This document shows positions 23,560-37,600 of a stretch of DNA of 64,000 nucleotides, one piece after another. The position numbers and the translations under genes are program-made. Source of the DNA: Parapristionchus giblindavisi. Taxonomy: Eukaryota; Nematoda; Chromadorea; Rhabditida; Diplogasteridae. Location of the stretch: positions 1,359,585 to 1,423,584 of the forward strand of contig CALSFV010000219.1 of the NCBI GenBank assembly GCA_943737045.1, read 5' to 3'. Position 1 is the first letter of the stretch; every line of letters starts with the position of its first letter. Under the pieces are notes generated by a model. The model searched no databases and was not told the DNA's origin. It saw only the letters and a list, made by a program, of their open reading frames with translations.

Positions 23560-26500
23560 TCAGCGATTCATCTCATTGATTACACATCGCTTGAATTCCT
23601 TCCATGACCATCCACGATCATTACGAGTCTTAAAGTAATCAATAATCAATGAAAATGCAACGAAAGTTTGAAGGAAAATATGTAATCGATAATGACCCTT
23701 CTTCTTCAATACTGGCACAATAATCTTGGCAAAAGTACGGTGCGGTGTAATGATTACGAATCGTCGACTACAGTATGAGAGGTGGGGAAGTGACTAGTAC
23801 ACATCACCTACAGTACCTTCAATCCTCGGTGTAATCGATCGTTCATCACGGCAAGGAATTCTCTATACGATAACTTTCCATCGTCGTTAGCATCAAATAT
23901 AGCGAAGATGAGATCCACAACGTTCTGATCCAATATCTAAACGAATAACGATTTGTAAATCTGACCCATTAGTATATCAATATCCCAGAACATTCAATTG
24001 CGTGGAATCCGTATTTTAAATGTAAGACAAAAGCGCGTGTGGGTACACAAAAATACCTATAAAACGCAAATGTTTGCAGGTGGGTCGGGATAAAAAGAGA
24101 GCATTAGTGCTTCCAAGTACCGTATCCGGTTTTTGTCTTACACTTTCCTTAATCCATATTAAATGAATACCTTAACCCTACGACCCGTATCAGACACAAC
24201 TATTTCCTTCGTACCTCTCCACAAGTGCACTGTACAGCTCGTGCAAACTCCATCTTCGTAACGGGCATATCCGCATTGGTATACAATCTCACAGCAGTGG
24301 AGAATTGTTCAAGATTGTTGAGGAACATAGAGAAGGACGCCCATTGATCCAGAGTTACTCCCTGTTAATAAAATATAGGTATTAAACATTGCGTCAGTTT
24401 CAGTATCTCAGTATTTTATTACTTCATTTCATTAATTTGTCTCTATCCAAAAATGAAATATCATATAAGAAGATGAGAACGTGGTTATACTCCTCTGGTA
24501 TTTCAAAACTTAAAGTCTACTTAAAATACGTCACTGACGTGAAATATACGTGAAATATTCAAGTGAATTAACATTTGACGAAATGCATTACAGTATATAC
24601 ATCAGTTGAAGTAGACTTTAAAGTCTACTACTCACACAGAAAATTCTCTTAAATAGAAGAAATTGAAATAAGAAATTGATTTCTTACAATACGTTCTCCG
24701 AAATTGAATTTCTTACTTTTTATAAGAGATTTAATTTCTTATTGCCGTAAGAAAATGATTTCTTATAAAATATAAGAAATCTATTTCTTATTCCTCGCTA
24801 CGATATTTTCAAGAATTCAATTTCTTATATTTTTTCCCTGGCCACTACAGAATATATTATTGATTGATTAATACTGATAATTCTGCTGCTTTGTATATGC
24901 TTATTCCAATACTAGAAATGAAAACTCTTTATTTGAACAGGTCATATCAAGATAAAAGGAACTACAACATCACATGGAATACAAAAACGTAATTGATTTG
25001 GGTGAACGAAGACAAATTAAATGAGAAGGCAAATAATATGAGATTATACTTTAAACATGTTATCTTCGTGTGAGACAGAATCGACGTCCATTCTCTTCCA
25101 TATCATACTCAACAATAACAGGAACTTCATTACATATAAGGATTACTCCATCAGAGATTGAAGATGCCTCAGTGAAATGATTCACGTATTTAATTGGACG
25201 GCTTCTTTACTACTATCGAAATACCTCCCTGAAACGATGTTATTATCGATTTATGAACTAATCTAGGTAGCAAACCTTCTCATCATGAGCATTGTTAGTG
25301 CTAGAATAAGTGACAACTAAAAACAGTATCTCCATTTCCAGTAAAAGTCACTCCAGTCTATAATGTACATATAAATATTAAGCTTTCATTTGAAATAAAA
25401 CTCCAAACTACTTAGTGGCAGTAATATTAAGAGAGTTAGATAACATTGAAAGATCCTTGAAAGTCGCTTGGATTTCCGCTGAAGGCATCGAGATTACTAC
25501 AGCGTAATCCTGATCAGGGATACCAAGATATTCCATATCGATATCAATAATTTTAACAGTAACATCCTATAAAATCATTTTATACATAACTTATATATTA
25601 ACAGACATTAAATTACCTGAGTCTTGTCCCTCTTAGTGACACAGAATGAAAAATGTAGCACTCCTCCATTATCATCATGTAGGTATCGTTGTTAGTGCAC
25701 TTGAGGGTCTCACTTATGTTGATCAAGCTCATTCCAATGTTGAAACTACGATCATATCGATAAGTATCGAATAGACCCACCTACAAAGAAGATCTCATTA
25801 TGTGAACAATGAGAAACTGTTATACCTAGATAAACGAGAGCGACATGGAATGAATCCTTGAAGACAAATAGCCGATAACGACCAACCAAGGAACACCAAA
25901 TACTAGTTTCTTGATAGCTTCAACAGTCTTCTTGCTTGAGGGCTTGTGGGTGGGCAGCATTAGTGAGCTTGGCTTCAAACGTTTCGCAACTGTTCTGCAA
26001 CAAATCGATGTTATTCAACTAAATACGTGGTGAAAACGGAGTAACTACATGCTGTAACATAGAAGAGTAACGAGTATAACGAACAAGAAAACGATGTGAA
26101 AACGACGTAGCAACAGCACGAAAAATAGATCTGTTTGAAGGCCAAATTTTCCCGCAATTATTACGTATGCATTGTTGCGCACAACAAATAAGTAACACAA
26201 CATTTGGATCATTGACTAACGTTATTCCAAAGTTAATCCATGGAATTAATTATTTTAAAAAAAGAAAATAAAAAAACGAAAATAAATTAAATATAAGAAA
26301 TTGAAAAAGTAAGAAAATTCAGAATTTCTCTTAAAAATAAGAAATTCAAAGGCAATTTTCTTAAATATAAGAAATATGAAGAATAAGAAATGTATTTCTG
26401 ACATTAAAATCATCATGCATTTCTTATTTATAAGAAATTCGAAGATAAGAAATTGATTTCTTATTGTAAACTCCGCCCCTTTCTTGTATTATTTCTTAAA

Positions 26501-29500
26501 AATAAGAAATATAAGTTATAAGAAATTGAAAAGTAAGAGAATTTTCTGTGTGAGTAATAGTGAAAATGATAAATGCACTTTTGAAATGCCAAAATCACTC
26601 TAACATTTGCTCAAAACTATTTCATGACTAATACATCTCAAATATTAAATCAAACCTGTGTCTCCACCGTTCTTTCCGCTACTCTATCAATGAACGACGC
26701 ATATTCTTCACGATCAAGTATCGTATACCTGTAAAGTACCGTAATCACTAGACTACCGTAATCCATTTGTCTGAGAAAGTCCCTGATAATGGTTAGGCGT
26801 ACAATTATATTTGTAATCACCCCTTATCAAGTGATTATCAATGGTACGCAGTCGTGTCCAATCAAACAATCATTGTCTATCACTGATAACAAATGGAATT
26901 AATCAGATGAGGTACAGTACGAAAGTTCACTCCCTTACCACATTATCGATTACATTTCGTAGTACCTGACTATGAGTATACGACTATGTTCTTGGTAAAA
27001 GTATGTAAAGGTACATTATGATGAGAAAGCTGCTTTTTAGCTCGATGGTACACTTGTGAGCTGTATAGGGTTTGGAACATGCTTGCGTACGCCTGGGATG
27101 ATTTGATTATTGATTACATACCGTAGTACGAGTAGGGCAAAGTCAACGGGTGATATCATCTTCTTTCCTCGAGCAAATTCACGGAATTCAATCTCCATAA
27201 CTTCGTATTGAAGGTTATCGTAAAATCTGGAAGAAGAGATGATATTCATCTAAAATGATGCACATAACAATTTAACCCTACAGTAACTCAATCGATAATC
27301 TACAGTATCCTAAATGCCACAACCAATCAATAACATACGTCTGGAAATCCTCATAGGAGAGAGATTCTCGACCTCGAAGTCCGAATAGATGCAATAACAG
27401 CGTTGTATCTTCTCTCTTCACTTCCTCTTCCGATTTCTACAATGGTTTACGGTACCAAGCAGTTACGGTAATCAATAATTCAATCGATTATATTCGAGAG
27501 ATTTTCTAAATACTACTGTTTTAACTGGAGCAGGCTTTTTGAGATTAGCCACACCGGTGAAATATATGAATTGACTTGATGAGACTACAGTATTCCCACA
27601 GTTTTAAATGTACTGTATATGAGACATACAGCGAAAGCGATGGAATAGTTATCAGATCCGGTGAATAGTCGATCGTGCAAGTGTTGAACGACGAATGAGA
27701 ATTCCGTCAGATCCACTTGACAACTCTAAAATTTAAATCTAAATTTAAATGTCAACAATTCCCGCTAACTCTTTCCACTTGTATTCAAAATGGGAAAAGG
27801 AAACATTATTTTAAAATGTCTTACATCGTTCTCGCTGGACTTCTTTATGTTTCTCGTTGATCGAAGAGATGAGAGCAAGCTTCGAATCTGAAAGAAATAT
27901 AATGTATCCACAGTAATCTTTAGGAAAAGGTCAGGGATTACGGTAGATTAGAATGAAAAATCGATACGAACTAACTAAAAGGAACTCCTCCTTGTCTACA
28001 AGACCACTCTCATCGTCATCAAACATCATGAAAGCGATTTTGAATGACTCCTTTGATCCTGGAATTATGGAATGATTATTGATTGATTATCAATAAAATT
28101 ATTAAATACGATGTTGTCCCATAACAAACGAAAATTCGTTTAGTAATAGTTTCCGATGGGAACGACCTTTGAATATAACACTTATTTGACTATTCCATAG
28201 AGTATACAGTGGTGGCCAGAAGGAAAACATATTTTGGTTTTTTGAGAATAACTTTTCTTTTAGTTAACCGATCACCTTGAAATTTTATATAGTGTGCTCA
28301 GACGTGTTTCACAATGTACACCGATGTATGGAGCCGGGTTTTCAATTTCAACGGCTTCCAGGCTACAGTATCCCAAAATGACCGTATGGCTCATTTTGAG
28401 TGGTTGAAGTTGCGACGTATTTTCGTTGTTTTAAACAATTTTTCACTGTTTAAAAAGTATGTACGCATGCTACTATAGTCATTTATCGATAATGTTTGCA
28501 TTTAATGGATATTAATATTCATATCGTAGGTATATTGAGAATTTCAAAAGGATACCATTTTTTCATCATTTTTGCTTGTTTATTATGATTTTTTAAATGT
28601 ATTTTCTTGTATTGTTGTTTTTTGATTATGGCAAAACCGAAAGGAATATGATATCTCTCGCCTGATATCCTGCGCGTCATCTTCCGCGGAGGTTTGAATG
28701 GTCTGAAGCAATCCGAACCTGCTATCAATCTTGGTGTAAACCAGTCAACGATATCCTGTATCATTAAAAAGGTCCCCAAATCAGTGAAAACCCGTCAACC
28801 ATCACTGCCTGGTACTTCACGCGTCACCTAGCACCTTGATGACAGGAATATTATCAACATATCGCGCGAGATCCCGCGGGCGAACTCCACAATCAACCAG
28901 CAAGAAATGGCACTATACGGTGTCACTCCTCCATCGACTCACACCATCCGCAGACAACCCAAACACGCTGGTTTTAACGCTAGAATTCTTAGTACGAAGC
29001 CCATAATATCTCCTAAGAACAGAGAGAATCGTCTGAAGTGGATAAAAGGCTAATTTCAAATAGACAGTCGCAGACTAGCGAAAGGTCGTCTGATCGGAAC
29101 AGTCCAAGTTCAATCTCTTGGGCTCGGACGGCCGGGTTGTACGTTCGTAGACCAGTCGGGACTCGAGATGATGGCCAGAAGCTTGTCCCCACGGTGAATC
29201 ACGATGGCAGAAGCGATATTGTGCACAGGAACTCGGACTATGTCCTCTGCAGCGAATCAATGGAGTCATGATCGCAACAGCTATCGTACGCTCCTGCTCG
29301 CCGCACGACATTGGATCAGTCAGAAGCACGGAAACTAAGTACTAAATTAATATTTGTTAGTTTAATCCGTTTAATAATTGATTTGCACCTGAATTTTTGC
29401 CCAAATATCACCCCCTTGAGTTATCCGCTTTGACATTGATTTAATAATTATTTTAATTGTTAACGTGTTGAATATTGACAATAAATTTGTTTAATTGATT

Positions 29501-31200
29501 TAAAAAATATATTCGTGAAGAAAAAATTGAAAAAAATGCATGAATACGTTTAAAAATTAGAAGAGAAGTAACTTCCTCAAAATGAGCCATATTGTCATTA
29601 TGGGATACTGTAGCCTGGAAGCCGTTGAAATCGAAAAACCGGCTCCATGCCTCGGTGTACATTGTGAAACACGTCTGAGCACACTATATAAAAATTTCAA
29701 GGTGATCGGTTAACTACAAGAAAAGTTATTCTCAAAAAACCAAAATATGTTTTCCTTCTGGCCACCACTGTAGTCTAGTGACAAGACCATTACAAGCTGA
29801 TCAGACACTTTCTATCCCTTAACAAATCTATACAAACTTGTGAGCAAAGTGACGAGGAAGATGTAGTCAGCATAGGAGATCAAACCACCTTGGTCCAACG
29901 AACGGAAGAAATCCGGACTACCCTGTAACGAGGATTACTGTAATCCAGAGCTCGATACTGCATAACAGATTTTTAAATAAAGATATTCATGAATAAATTG
30001 AGCCAGAGTTATTCCATCAATACACACCATACGTGGGCACCACTGCCGCTAGCGGCAATACACCCCCGATTTTCCAAAAAAATCACTCAGAATGACGTAT
30101 AAATACTCCAATTTTTTTGCGTCCGACCCCCGATTTCCATTTCCAGCGGCAATGCCCGCCCACGTATGATACACACGCATTGTTTGCTTAACTTTCCTTT
30201 CACAATCATACATTTGCATAGCTTCATAATGCGAGGATCGACCCACTATATAAGGCTCATTTTATATGCGAAAAATGACTATTTTTGTAAATCGATTGAC
30301 CATATTTCTAAAATAGACCTACTATATAAAAAAAAATTCTGTGGAGGAAATGGGTGTTCACAATTGACCTACTTCGATGCCAAACGTGCAATTTTTTCGT
30401 ACTACAAAAAGGGAGACTAGACTATCCAGAGAAATCAACCATAGAATTGGGTGCAATCATATCTTTGAAGAACGAGAGATAGCTAATCAATAAGGGTTAC
30501 TGTAAATTATGTACGAACCTTTCTCAGTGGAGGCGTCTGACTCAACATTTTCTTCACTTCCTTCTCTTTCAACACCCTACGGTAGATTCGTTCTGGAAAT
30601 AATCAATAGATAAATTGAATAGATACTGTACATGTAGAGTTCATATAGGATCAATACTAACGATCGATCTACTAGACCTATTTTTATTCAATGATGGGTG
30701 AGATACTAATTTGATTGAGTTACAATATAGTTAGTCTACTAGAAAAACTAGGAATAAGCTATTGTTGTTGATCTACGAAGCTATTACGGTATCGTTCATT
30801 CCAATCATACTATTCTTGAATTTCTAGTCAAAAATCTTGTAACCTCTCGGTGAATCCCTTGTGAATGAATCGATAAAGTCCATCGGACTCATATATATGA
30901 CATCATCATATTCAATCGAAGCATATTCAAGGAACCTCAGCTCTCTGAAAATGTTCGATTATCTCTCATTGCCGTCGCTATCTATGTTCACCTCCGAGTC
31001 AATTTGTGGTCAGTGAAGACATGGTGCAGAAGTTTGTCTTTATCAGTGGGCTGATAGGCAAATGCACGACGCTTCTGCACAAAGCAAGTGAAGGAATAGA
31101 AGGCAGTTGCAGCTGCTGCAGTCTTGATGAAGCTGGGTCTGGAGCAAAAGATGCCAGCTAACCGCCAACTAGCACCAAAAGCACGACCAGACCAGCTCAT
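23560..31200 (-). CDS. MICU: Mitochondrial calcium uptake EF-hand protein (MICU family)
   Basis: Thirteen exons on the - strand: 31200-30992, 30944-30844, 30592-30519, 29922-29838, 28058-27976, 27887-27825, 27725-27630, 27436-27339, 27226-27122, 26728-26656, 24361-24215, 23936-23817, 23628-23560; 440 residues. The N-terminus is basic and Ala/Ser/Phe-rich, as in a mitochondrial presequence, followed by a hydrophobic stretch. Family landmarks: FLEYASIEYDDVIYMSPMDF, LSQTPPLRK, GGLISYADYIFLVTLLT. EF-hand 1 is DDDESGLVDKEE (about residue 165) and EF-hand 2 DANDDGKLSYRE (about residue 390); both loops keep the Asp/Glu ligands. The C-terminus (RLHRGLKTRNDRGWSWKEF) resembles vertebrate MICU2/MICU3. 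Role: intermembrane-space gatekeeper of the mitochondrial calcium uniporter. Large introns harbour transposons: 24362-26655 (TIR element with PCNA relic) and 28059-29837 (Tc1). Confidence 0.93.
24630..26556. mobile_element. TIR element with AAGAAATT subterminal repeats, carrying PCNA relic
   Basis: Ends TACTCACACAGAAAATTCTC and GAGAATTTTCTGTGTGAGTA are inverted repeats of about 20 bp. Both subterminal regions (24640-24830 and 26270-26540) are dense in TAAGAAAT / ATTTCTTA words in both orientations. The target duplication is unclear (perhaps only TA). No transposase was recognised. The interior holds a decayed, intron-containing PCNA copy. It sits inside MICU intron 10. Confidence 0.7.
25060..25982 (-). 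pseudogene. pcn-1-like: PCNA (sliding clamp) pseudogene, intron-containing
   Basis: Read on the - strand, pieces match PCNA in order: TFEAKLTNA with ACG in place of the start ATG; DSFHVALVYLVGLFDTYRYD (the DSSHV...FDTYRCDR region of PCNA); MSLINISETLKCTNND; DDNGGVLHFSF; MEYLGIPDQDYAVVISMPS (the LGIPEQEY...MPSGEF loop); TGVTFTGNGDT; NHFTEASSISDGVILI; VPVIVEYDMEENG. At least two frameshifts (near 25935 and 25685) and stop codons interrupt it. Intron-like gaps with splice-like edges remain, so it was copied from DNA rather than from mRNA. Lies between the inverted ends of the element at 24630-26556. Confidence 0.85.
28207..29770. mobile_element. Tc1-like transposon, decayed, with long TIRs
   Basis: Inverted ends begin CAGTGGTGGCCAGAAGGAAA and are flanked by TA on both sides (28205-28206, 29771-29772), the signature of Tc1/mariner insertion. 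The inverted repeats extend about 195 bp (28207-28402 and 29574-29770). Total 1564 bp, typical for a Tc1 element. It lies in MICU intron 4. Confidence 0.92.
28628..29053 (+). pseudogene. Tc1-type transposase, N-terminal part, broken
   Basis: After an ATG at 28628 and a frameshift, the frame gives a helix-turn-helix typical of Tc1 transposases (GLKQSEPAINLGVNQSTISC). It stops at about 28829, shifts frame, and continues as DDRNIINISREIPRA, YGVTPPSTHTIRRQ and PIISPKNRENRLKWIK until TAA at 29053. The catalytic DDE half is not recognisable beyond this point. Non-functional. Confidence 0.85.
30022..30174. repeat. Short inverted repeat in MICU intron 3
   Basis: ACACCATACGTGGGC at the left and GCCCACGTATGATACAC at the right are inverted, and the inner parts also pair around CCCCCGATTTCC. 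It looks like a small non-autonomous element or two short diverged copies. A related GGGC-containing pair may exist at 49725-49905. Confidence 0.45.
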
Positions 31201-31600
31201 ATCCTGTTTTGATGTCCCTAATCACCTCTTTTATCGATAACAAGAGCACAAATTCAACTGGAGCTCTCTACTTTGACACTTCTAATGCATCAAGCAAGTT
31301 CGCTGGCGCGATCCATTCTCTTTGCACATTCAGTTCTCTGTTGACTGCATAGCAGCCCACATTACACTCCGCGTGCTATCTCTGCCACGGTTTAACATAG
31401 GGAGTGCTACACAGTCTAGAACTAATAGAAAACTCCGCCCCTTTCTGTATTAATTTTAAGTTGATTTTTGTGATTATTGATGTTTTTGACTCGCTTTTCG
31501 ATTGATTGATTGGATTGAGGCATGTATTAGACATTGAGTGATCATTATTGCAGGCGTTAAACGGTTTACATCAGCGCGTTGTGAAGGGGGAAGCATAAAC
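31201..31600. promoter_or_regulatory. Divergent promoter region between MICU and LARP1
   Basis: The two genes start back to back within about 400 bp. The stretch contains CTCCGCCCCTTTCTG near 31433, a GC-box-like motif that recurs in the window (for example 26470). An acceptor (TTGCAG at 31546-31551) upstream of the LARP1 ATG suggests a 5' UTR intron or a trans-splice site. Confidence 0.5.
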
Positions 31601-34600
31601 ATGGCTGCAAAGCCGGCGCCCCTTTCCTTCGCGAGTATCGTGTCGGGTAAGACCGTAGAAGAACAATCATCATCCACTGTGAAACATTCCGTTGACGCGA
31701 CCGTCGTTGTTGACCACACACAAACATCCGTAGCACCACCACAGCAGTCACAAAATCAGAAATCACATAGAGGAGAACGACGATTTGATCGAGGAGATCG
31801 CGGAGAACGTCCTTTCACAAATGGAAAGAAGAGATCGAATAAGGGCAGAGGAGAAGATAGGCCTCATCGTGAACCACGTGAGAAGAAGGCACCTGCTCCT
31901 AAGAAGGAAGAAGTGAAAGAGGAAGAGAAGAAAGAAGAGGAGAAGATCGTGGAAGCTCCCGTTGTCTTGGAACCTGCTCCACCTCCATCTGTCAACGCAT
32001 GGTTCAAAGGTATCAATTATTCTATGATATATTTAATTCGTTAAGCCCCAATTTTTTCTTATTTTGTTTCGTTATATTTCGCTGATCAATTGAGCAAAGT
32101 TAATACAATCTGAGAAATGTTCCTAAAATTTCTTTTCTTGTTGATTAATCTTTTGTTCTTGTAGGAGAAGCTCCCGAGAAAGTCACACCTGCACCCATCC
32201 CCCCAGCAAACGTTGCTCCCGTCAAGCCTGCACCTGCCGTGAGTTGATCTTTTATTTTTCAATTACTTTTTGAAATTGTTTTCTGTTACTGAATTTGTTC
32301 GCTTTTACAAATTGAAACTTTACATATATAAACATACAACCTATCATCAATACTTCATTTCAGAAGGAGACAAAGCCCGTCGCTCAGAACAATGTCGCAC
32401 CTAAGGAAGTTAGTTTTTCCTCTAATTATTTTTCATTGTTTTTACAAATATCTCATATGACATTACACAATCTGAATGATATCAAAAGATACGCTGTTCA
32501 TTAAATCTTATGCCGATAATGTATATTATATATTAATATTTTAGTACAAACACTATCACCAAGTTGAACAATATTGCACAATTTCGAACTAACTATACAC
32601 GTAACATGAGTGCAAGTAAATTGTTTGCATGAATATGATTGTACGTAACATCAATCTTTTTTACAGAAGAATCACACACAGAACGCAGCTCCCGCTGCTG
32701 CAGCACCCAAGAATGAATCGGATTGGCCAACTCTGAACACTGATGGCACTGCTGCATCATCACATCAGAACTCTCCTGGTCGTGAATCACCTAAGAATGT
32801 GAGGATATATCGCATTTTATGTCAATTATCCTTTTCGGAAGACTTGTTAGAACACCAAAACATGTTTTCAGGAGGATGGCGAGTGCAACGGTGTTCATGC
32901 TAAAGGAAAGGTTAAACAATGGAAGAAGCTTGATATTGATGTCAGTTCATTTAATTTTATATGTTAAAAATCTGTCTATTCCAGTCAAGCTAATTATGCA
33001 CCACAACAAAAAAATAATGGCGAAAATATAATGAGAGGAGTTCAGGTTGATTACGGTAAACGCGGTACTGGAGCCAAGGAGGCAGTCAGAAATGAGAGAC
33101 CAGAGAGCAAACCTGCCAAGAAGAATCAGAAAAAGAGCGAGAGCCAAGATGCACCTAAGGTTCATATTTTTGTTTATTGATTTCGCTATTGATTCTCTAC
33201 ATTGCATTAATGAAATATAAATAATTAACTTATATCTTCATGAAGAAGAGGTGGGTTATTTCTTATACTCCAAACGCATTCTTCGTCGTTCAGAACCACT
33301 AATCATTTCAATTTAGAGTTTAAATTAGTTGCGCACTTTTAGTCTACATCAATTGCGTAAAGGTGTTGAGTTTTGTATATAATATTTTTATTTTAATTAA
33401 TTTAAATAATATTACAGGTGAATGGTGTGAGTAGTGCTGCTCCGGCTGCACCTTCTCAAACAATCAGTCCTCCATCAGAAAGTGCGCCTCTCTCACCTGT
33501 TCAGAATGGAGAAGAAGCTAATGATTACTGGTTTGTTAATTGTTGTTTATTATTCTAATATTAATTAACATCGTGCATTGTAAACATAAGTTATCCTTTT
33601 CCAACCATTTCTGAATGATTACCGTTTTCGTTATTCTCTCTGTAAAAGTGTGATGAAGGATCGGAGTGATAAGAAAACTCGTTCCTAATGATATGAATAA
33701 GCGACATTGACTATTGTTCCATTAAGCGCCGCGACTACTTCTTCGCGTGAACAGTTGGTGTTTTCACTCCACTCAATAGATATTATCTCCATCTAACTCT
33801 GTCTCTCTCTCTCTCACTCTCCATTCCTCTCATATCAGTAGTCATTTCTCACTATATATCTTTCTCTTGTTCTCTTTGTATTACTGTCTCTGTCTCTTCC
33901 TCTTTCACTCAATCGCATACTACTTGTCTCTGATCAGCTGTGCATGTATCCAGTGATCACTCGATGTCGGTATTTTGTCTGCCATTTTTCAATATATAGA
34001 CAGGTGCCATTGTTTTTGCTTGCTTAAATTCTGCCTCTGCTATGTAATACTGCATTTTGTTCGTTTCTTTATTTTATGTAATAGCAAATAGCCTTGTTTT
34101 TTTTGTCTACTGCATACGCAAATTTGCATTGCATTTTTTCTAACAATGGATAAGTTATATTACATTTATCTTTTTATTGACAGAAAAAAGTTCTAAAACG
34201 CAATAACTTGTGTTGGATAGTAGCTGCCAAATGTTGGTCACGCGAACCTGCCATTACTCTTTCCATCTTCTCATTCATTCATTCATTCATTCGTCTAGTC
34301 TCAGTGCTTCTACACAAACGGCGATCGTAGTAGGCAGATGTTATCTTCTTCTTCATTTTTCCACTCTATCTCCTGTCTTGTCTTGTTTCCTCTCTCATTT
34401 GCCCACACTCTCTCGTATCTTCTCCATTAGCTTTCAATCCCCCTTCTCTTCTTTATTCCCCGCCCCTTTCTAACTCTCTCTACACTCGCTCTGCCTCTGT
34501 CTCTCTATCCAACTGGCATATTCTCTTCCTCTCTGGCCATACTCGTCTATTTCTATTGCCAGCCCCCTCTTCTTTCTCATTCTAGCATCTATTCTTTATA

Positions 34601-37600
34601 TTCCTTTTCTCTCTACTCTCAAGTGACGGGTCTCAACTTGTCCTGTCCTTATGAGATGCCATAGAATCAGTTTTCGATGCTGATTACGAATCTGTTTGCC
34701 AAAAGTGCCTAATCGATCTGAAAATTCAGATCGGTATTGAAATTTAGTGAGTTTCTTCACCAAACATCAGGATGATGTTATGGGCTCATCTGTTTACTCA
34801 CAAACCAATACCACTGTTATTCTAGTGTTTAAGATCATGGCGTTTAATTTTGATGGTTATGAGTTCGATCTCTCACACTTGCATAATCTTGCTATTTTCA
34901 AAGATCATCCAACACAATTGTTATTCATTCATTTACACATTCTTTTATTCAACGAAAACTATTATTTTTGCGCACTCTCGAAAAAGTCTACCAGTGGTCT
35001 TATTGTTAGTTTGATAGTCAAAATATGAGTCCACCGAGTAATACTAGTTTATGTAGAAATTCGCTAAATTTTCGTATTGATTTTCTTTAAACTTAGGTCG
35101 AGGCGCTTTTGCAAATCATATTTGTAATCAGCATCGAAAACTGATTGTAGTGCCATCTCATAAAGCCAGGACGAGTTGAGAACCGTCCCTTGTCATTCTT
35201 ATCTCTCTCTCTCATTCGTTCCTTTCTACAGGTACGTGGACAATCAATCTCGTGGTGTCTACTACAAAAACGGAGCGAAGGAAGGTTGGAAGAAGAGTGA
35301 GGATCAGCTGTCATCGACGACTGCCGCTACTACTCCATCTTCTGGAGTGACGTCATCGTCGGCCGGTAAGGCTACGCCTCCTACCAAGGAAGAAGCAGCA
35401 CACATTCCTGTTGCTGCCGTCCCACTTCTTGACGGTCCTCAGCCCCTTCTCAACGGTACCGGCTCCGCTCGATCAAATTCGGGTAAGGAAGGGGCTCATT
35501 CATCGTACCCTCGTTTCTTTCTGAATCGGATTACTATGAATTCTCTCTTTTGAATTAATTGGATTGGACGCACAAGGAATATTTGTGGCCAATGTGTGGT
35601 GTATGAATATGATTGATTTATCGTTCATCTAGGATGTCCATTCTTATAGGTCATAAGCAACGAGGCAACACTACGAAGTTGGCCTCTGGTGATTATTGGA
35701 CGAAGAACGATACAAGAATGAATGATAAGGGTACCAAGGTTGGTATTTTTAGTCGTATTGATTCGAATATTTTCAAGATTTTGTCTCTAGCTTGTTCACG
35801 AATTCTTCTTCTAGTCCTTCATTCTCTTTTTCTTTCATCTCCATGACTTCCATTGATGTTGTAGTCACAGTTGGCTTACTCCCACTTATACCCCGTTTGT
35901 TGTGCCAATAAATATTGTAGTGTACTTTGGTAGTAGTATATTGGTTATTATTGTAGACTTCATATGGTGGTCGTTGGAATGGAGGATCACGGACGAATGT
36001 ACACGCACCTCCCAAGCTTACACCGGCACAGAGACGTGCTCGTGGGCCATTGCCTGATTGGGATGAGATCTCGGTGAGCAGATATAAATTCAGTTTTGAA
36101 ATTGGATTGAAATATGCCTATTTGGGTATTTTGTTCTATATTAAGTTCATTTGCGTTCCTTGTTTTGGCTTCCCAACTTTGTTCGTTCTCTCAGCTTTTA
36201 TTTCGTTTACCTAAGGAAATGACGAGAGCCTATGTGTGCCCATTCAATGATATCCTTGCTGTTTTATTGGCTACGGTGATTATTGCGCTTTTTGCAGTTT
36301 TGTATGTATTGATTGAAAAAAAAATACATAAAGAAGAGACGACGATGATGATAGTATAGCAGTGTTGTAGTTTGAATTTTATAGTTTGCAGTTTTTGTGC
36401 GTGTTAAGAATGACGCATAGATTTATAGATGAGCTGCTAGCGTGCCAAATATTCATCCATAGATTGTTTGAAGTGCACAATGTGATGGTATTTACACGCT
36501 CTTTCATTGCCCCTCAATGTCTTGTTTTATATTTTATCTATCTTTTCTCCATATCTATACTATGAAAGTACGGTGTAAAATGGTTCTAACAAAATGGTAT
36601 GAAGCAGGGAATAAGTTTTGCTAGTGTTGTAGGAACAATTGGCGAACGGAACGGATGAGACTTTCGACTACATGAGTCTGATGGATCAACAATACCAACA
36701 GTACTATCAGATCACTGCCATGCCTGCACCATTTGAAGGTGGAATGGATCCCGCCATGGCCAATATTATGATACAGGTACGTTAATGGAGAAAGAATATC
36801 GATTGATTCGTTGGGTACAACTCCACACGGCATACTATGCACCGCAATTTTGTTGTTTATCATAGATTGGCAATTCTCCGTAATGAGTATGACTATGTTT
36901 TCACTGGTGTTATATAGTGAACGGGAAATAAACAAGAGCTATTAATAGGGGCTTCTAGTGGTTGATCATTTTTGGTCGCTTACGATATACTAATTCGCAT
37001 TTGGAAATCGAAAAAGAAGATGGCTACTGATATATAAAAGCGTTCTCTCTTGTGGTTTTGTTAATTCCTTCTCTTCACTTCTCCGTTGTGAAATAGGGGA
37101 AGGGAATGTATTCGTCATTGTATCACGTCATCCGTTCCCTTTCCATATTTCATCCATCCGGCCATATTTATTGTTTAAAAAAACCCCTTCTAATGCCTCT
37201 ATCTTTTTATACTCCACAGTCATAAAAGAAGTTATCTCTTTCTATTTCATTAATCCCTCTAAACTGTTATCCGTGAAAAATAAATAAAAGAAATGTGATG
37301 AAAAAGAGGAATTAAATAATAATAATATGTGCATGTTCCATCTCCACTTCATGTATATTCCCATCAATATACAGCAACAGATTTTGACGGGTTAGTGAGG
37401 TGCGATTGAACGAGAAAGTGAGAGAAAGACGGCATTGGCAATAGAGGGAATGGAAAGATTTCCTGCCTGTCACTATCATAGATGGATGAATGGAAGGGGG
37501 AAGGGGATAAATGAATGGATTGGAAGAGAGTCTCGATCACGCTCCTATAGACACACAGAGAAGGAAAGAGTTATGGGAAAAGAAGAAGAAGAAATACACT

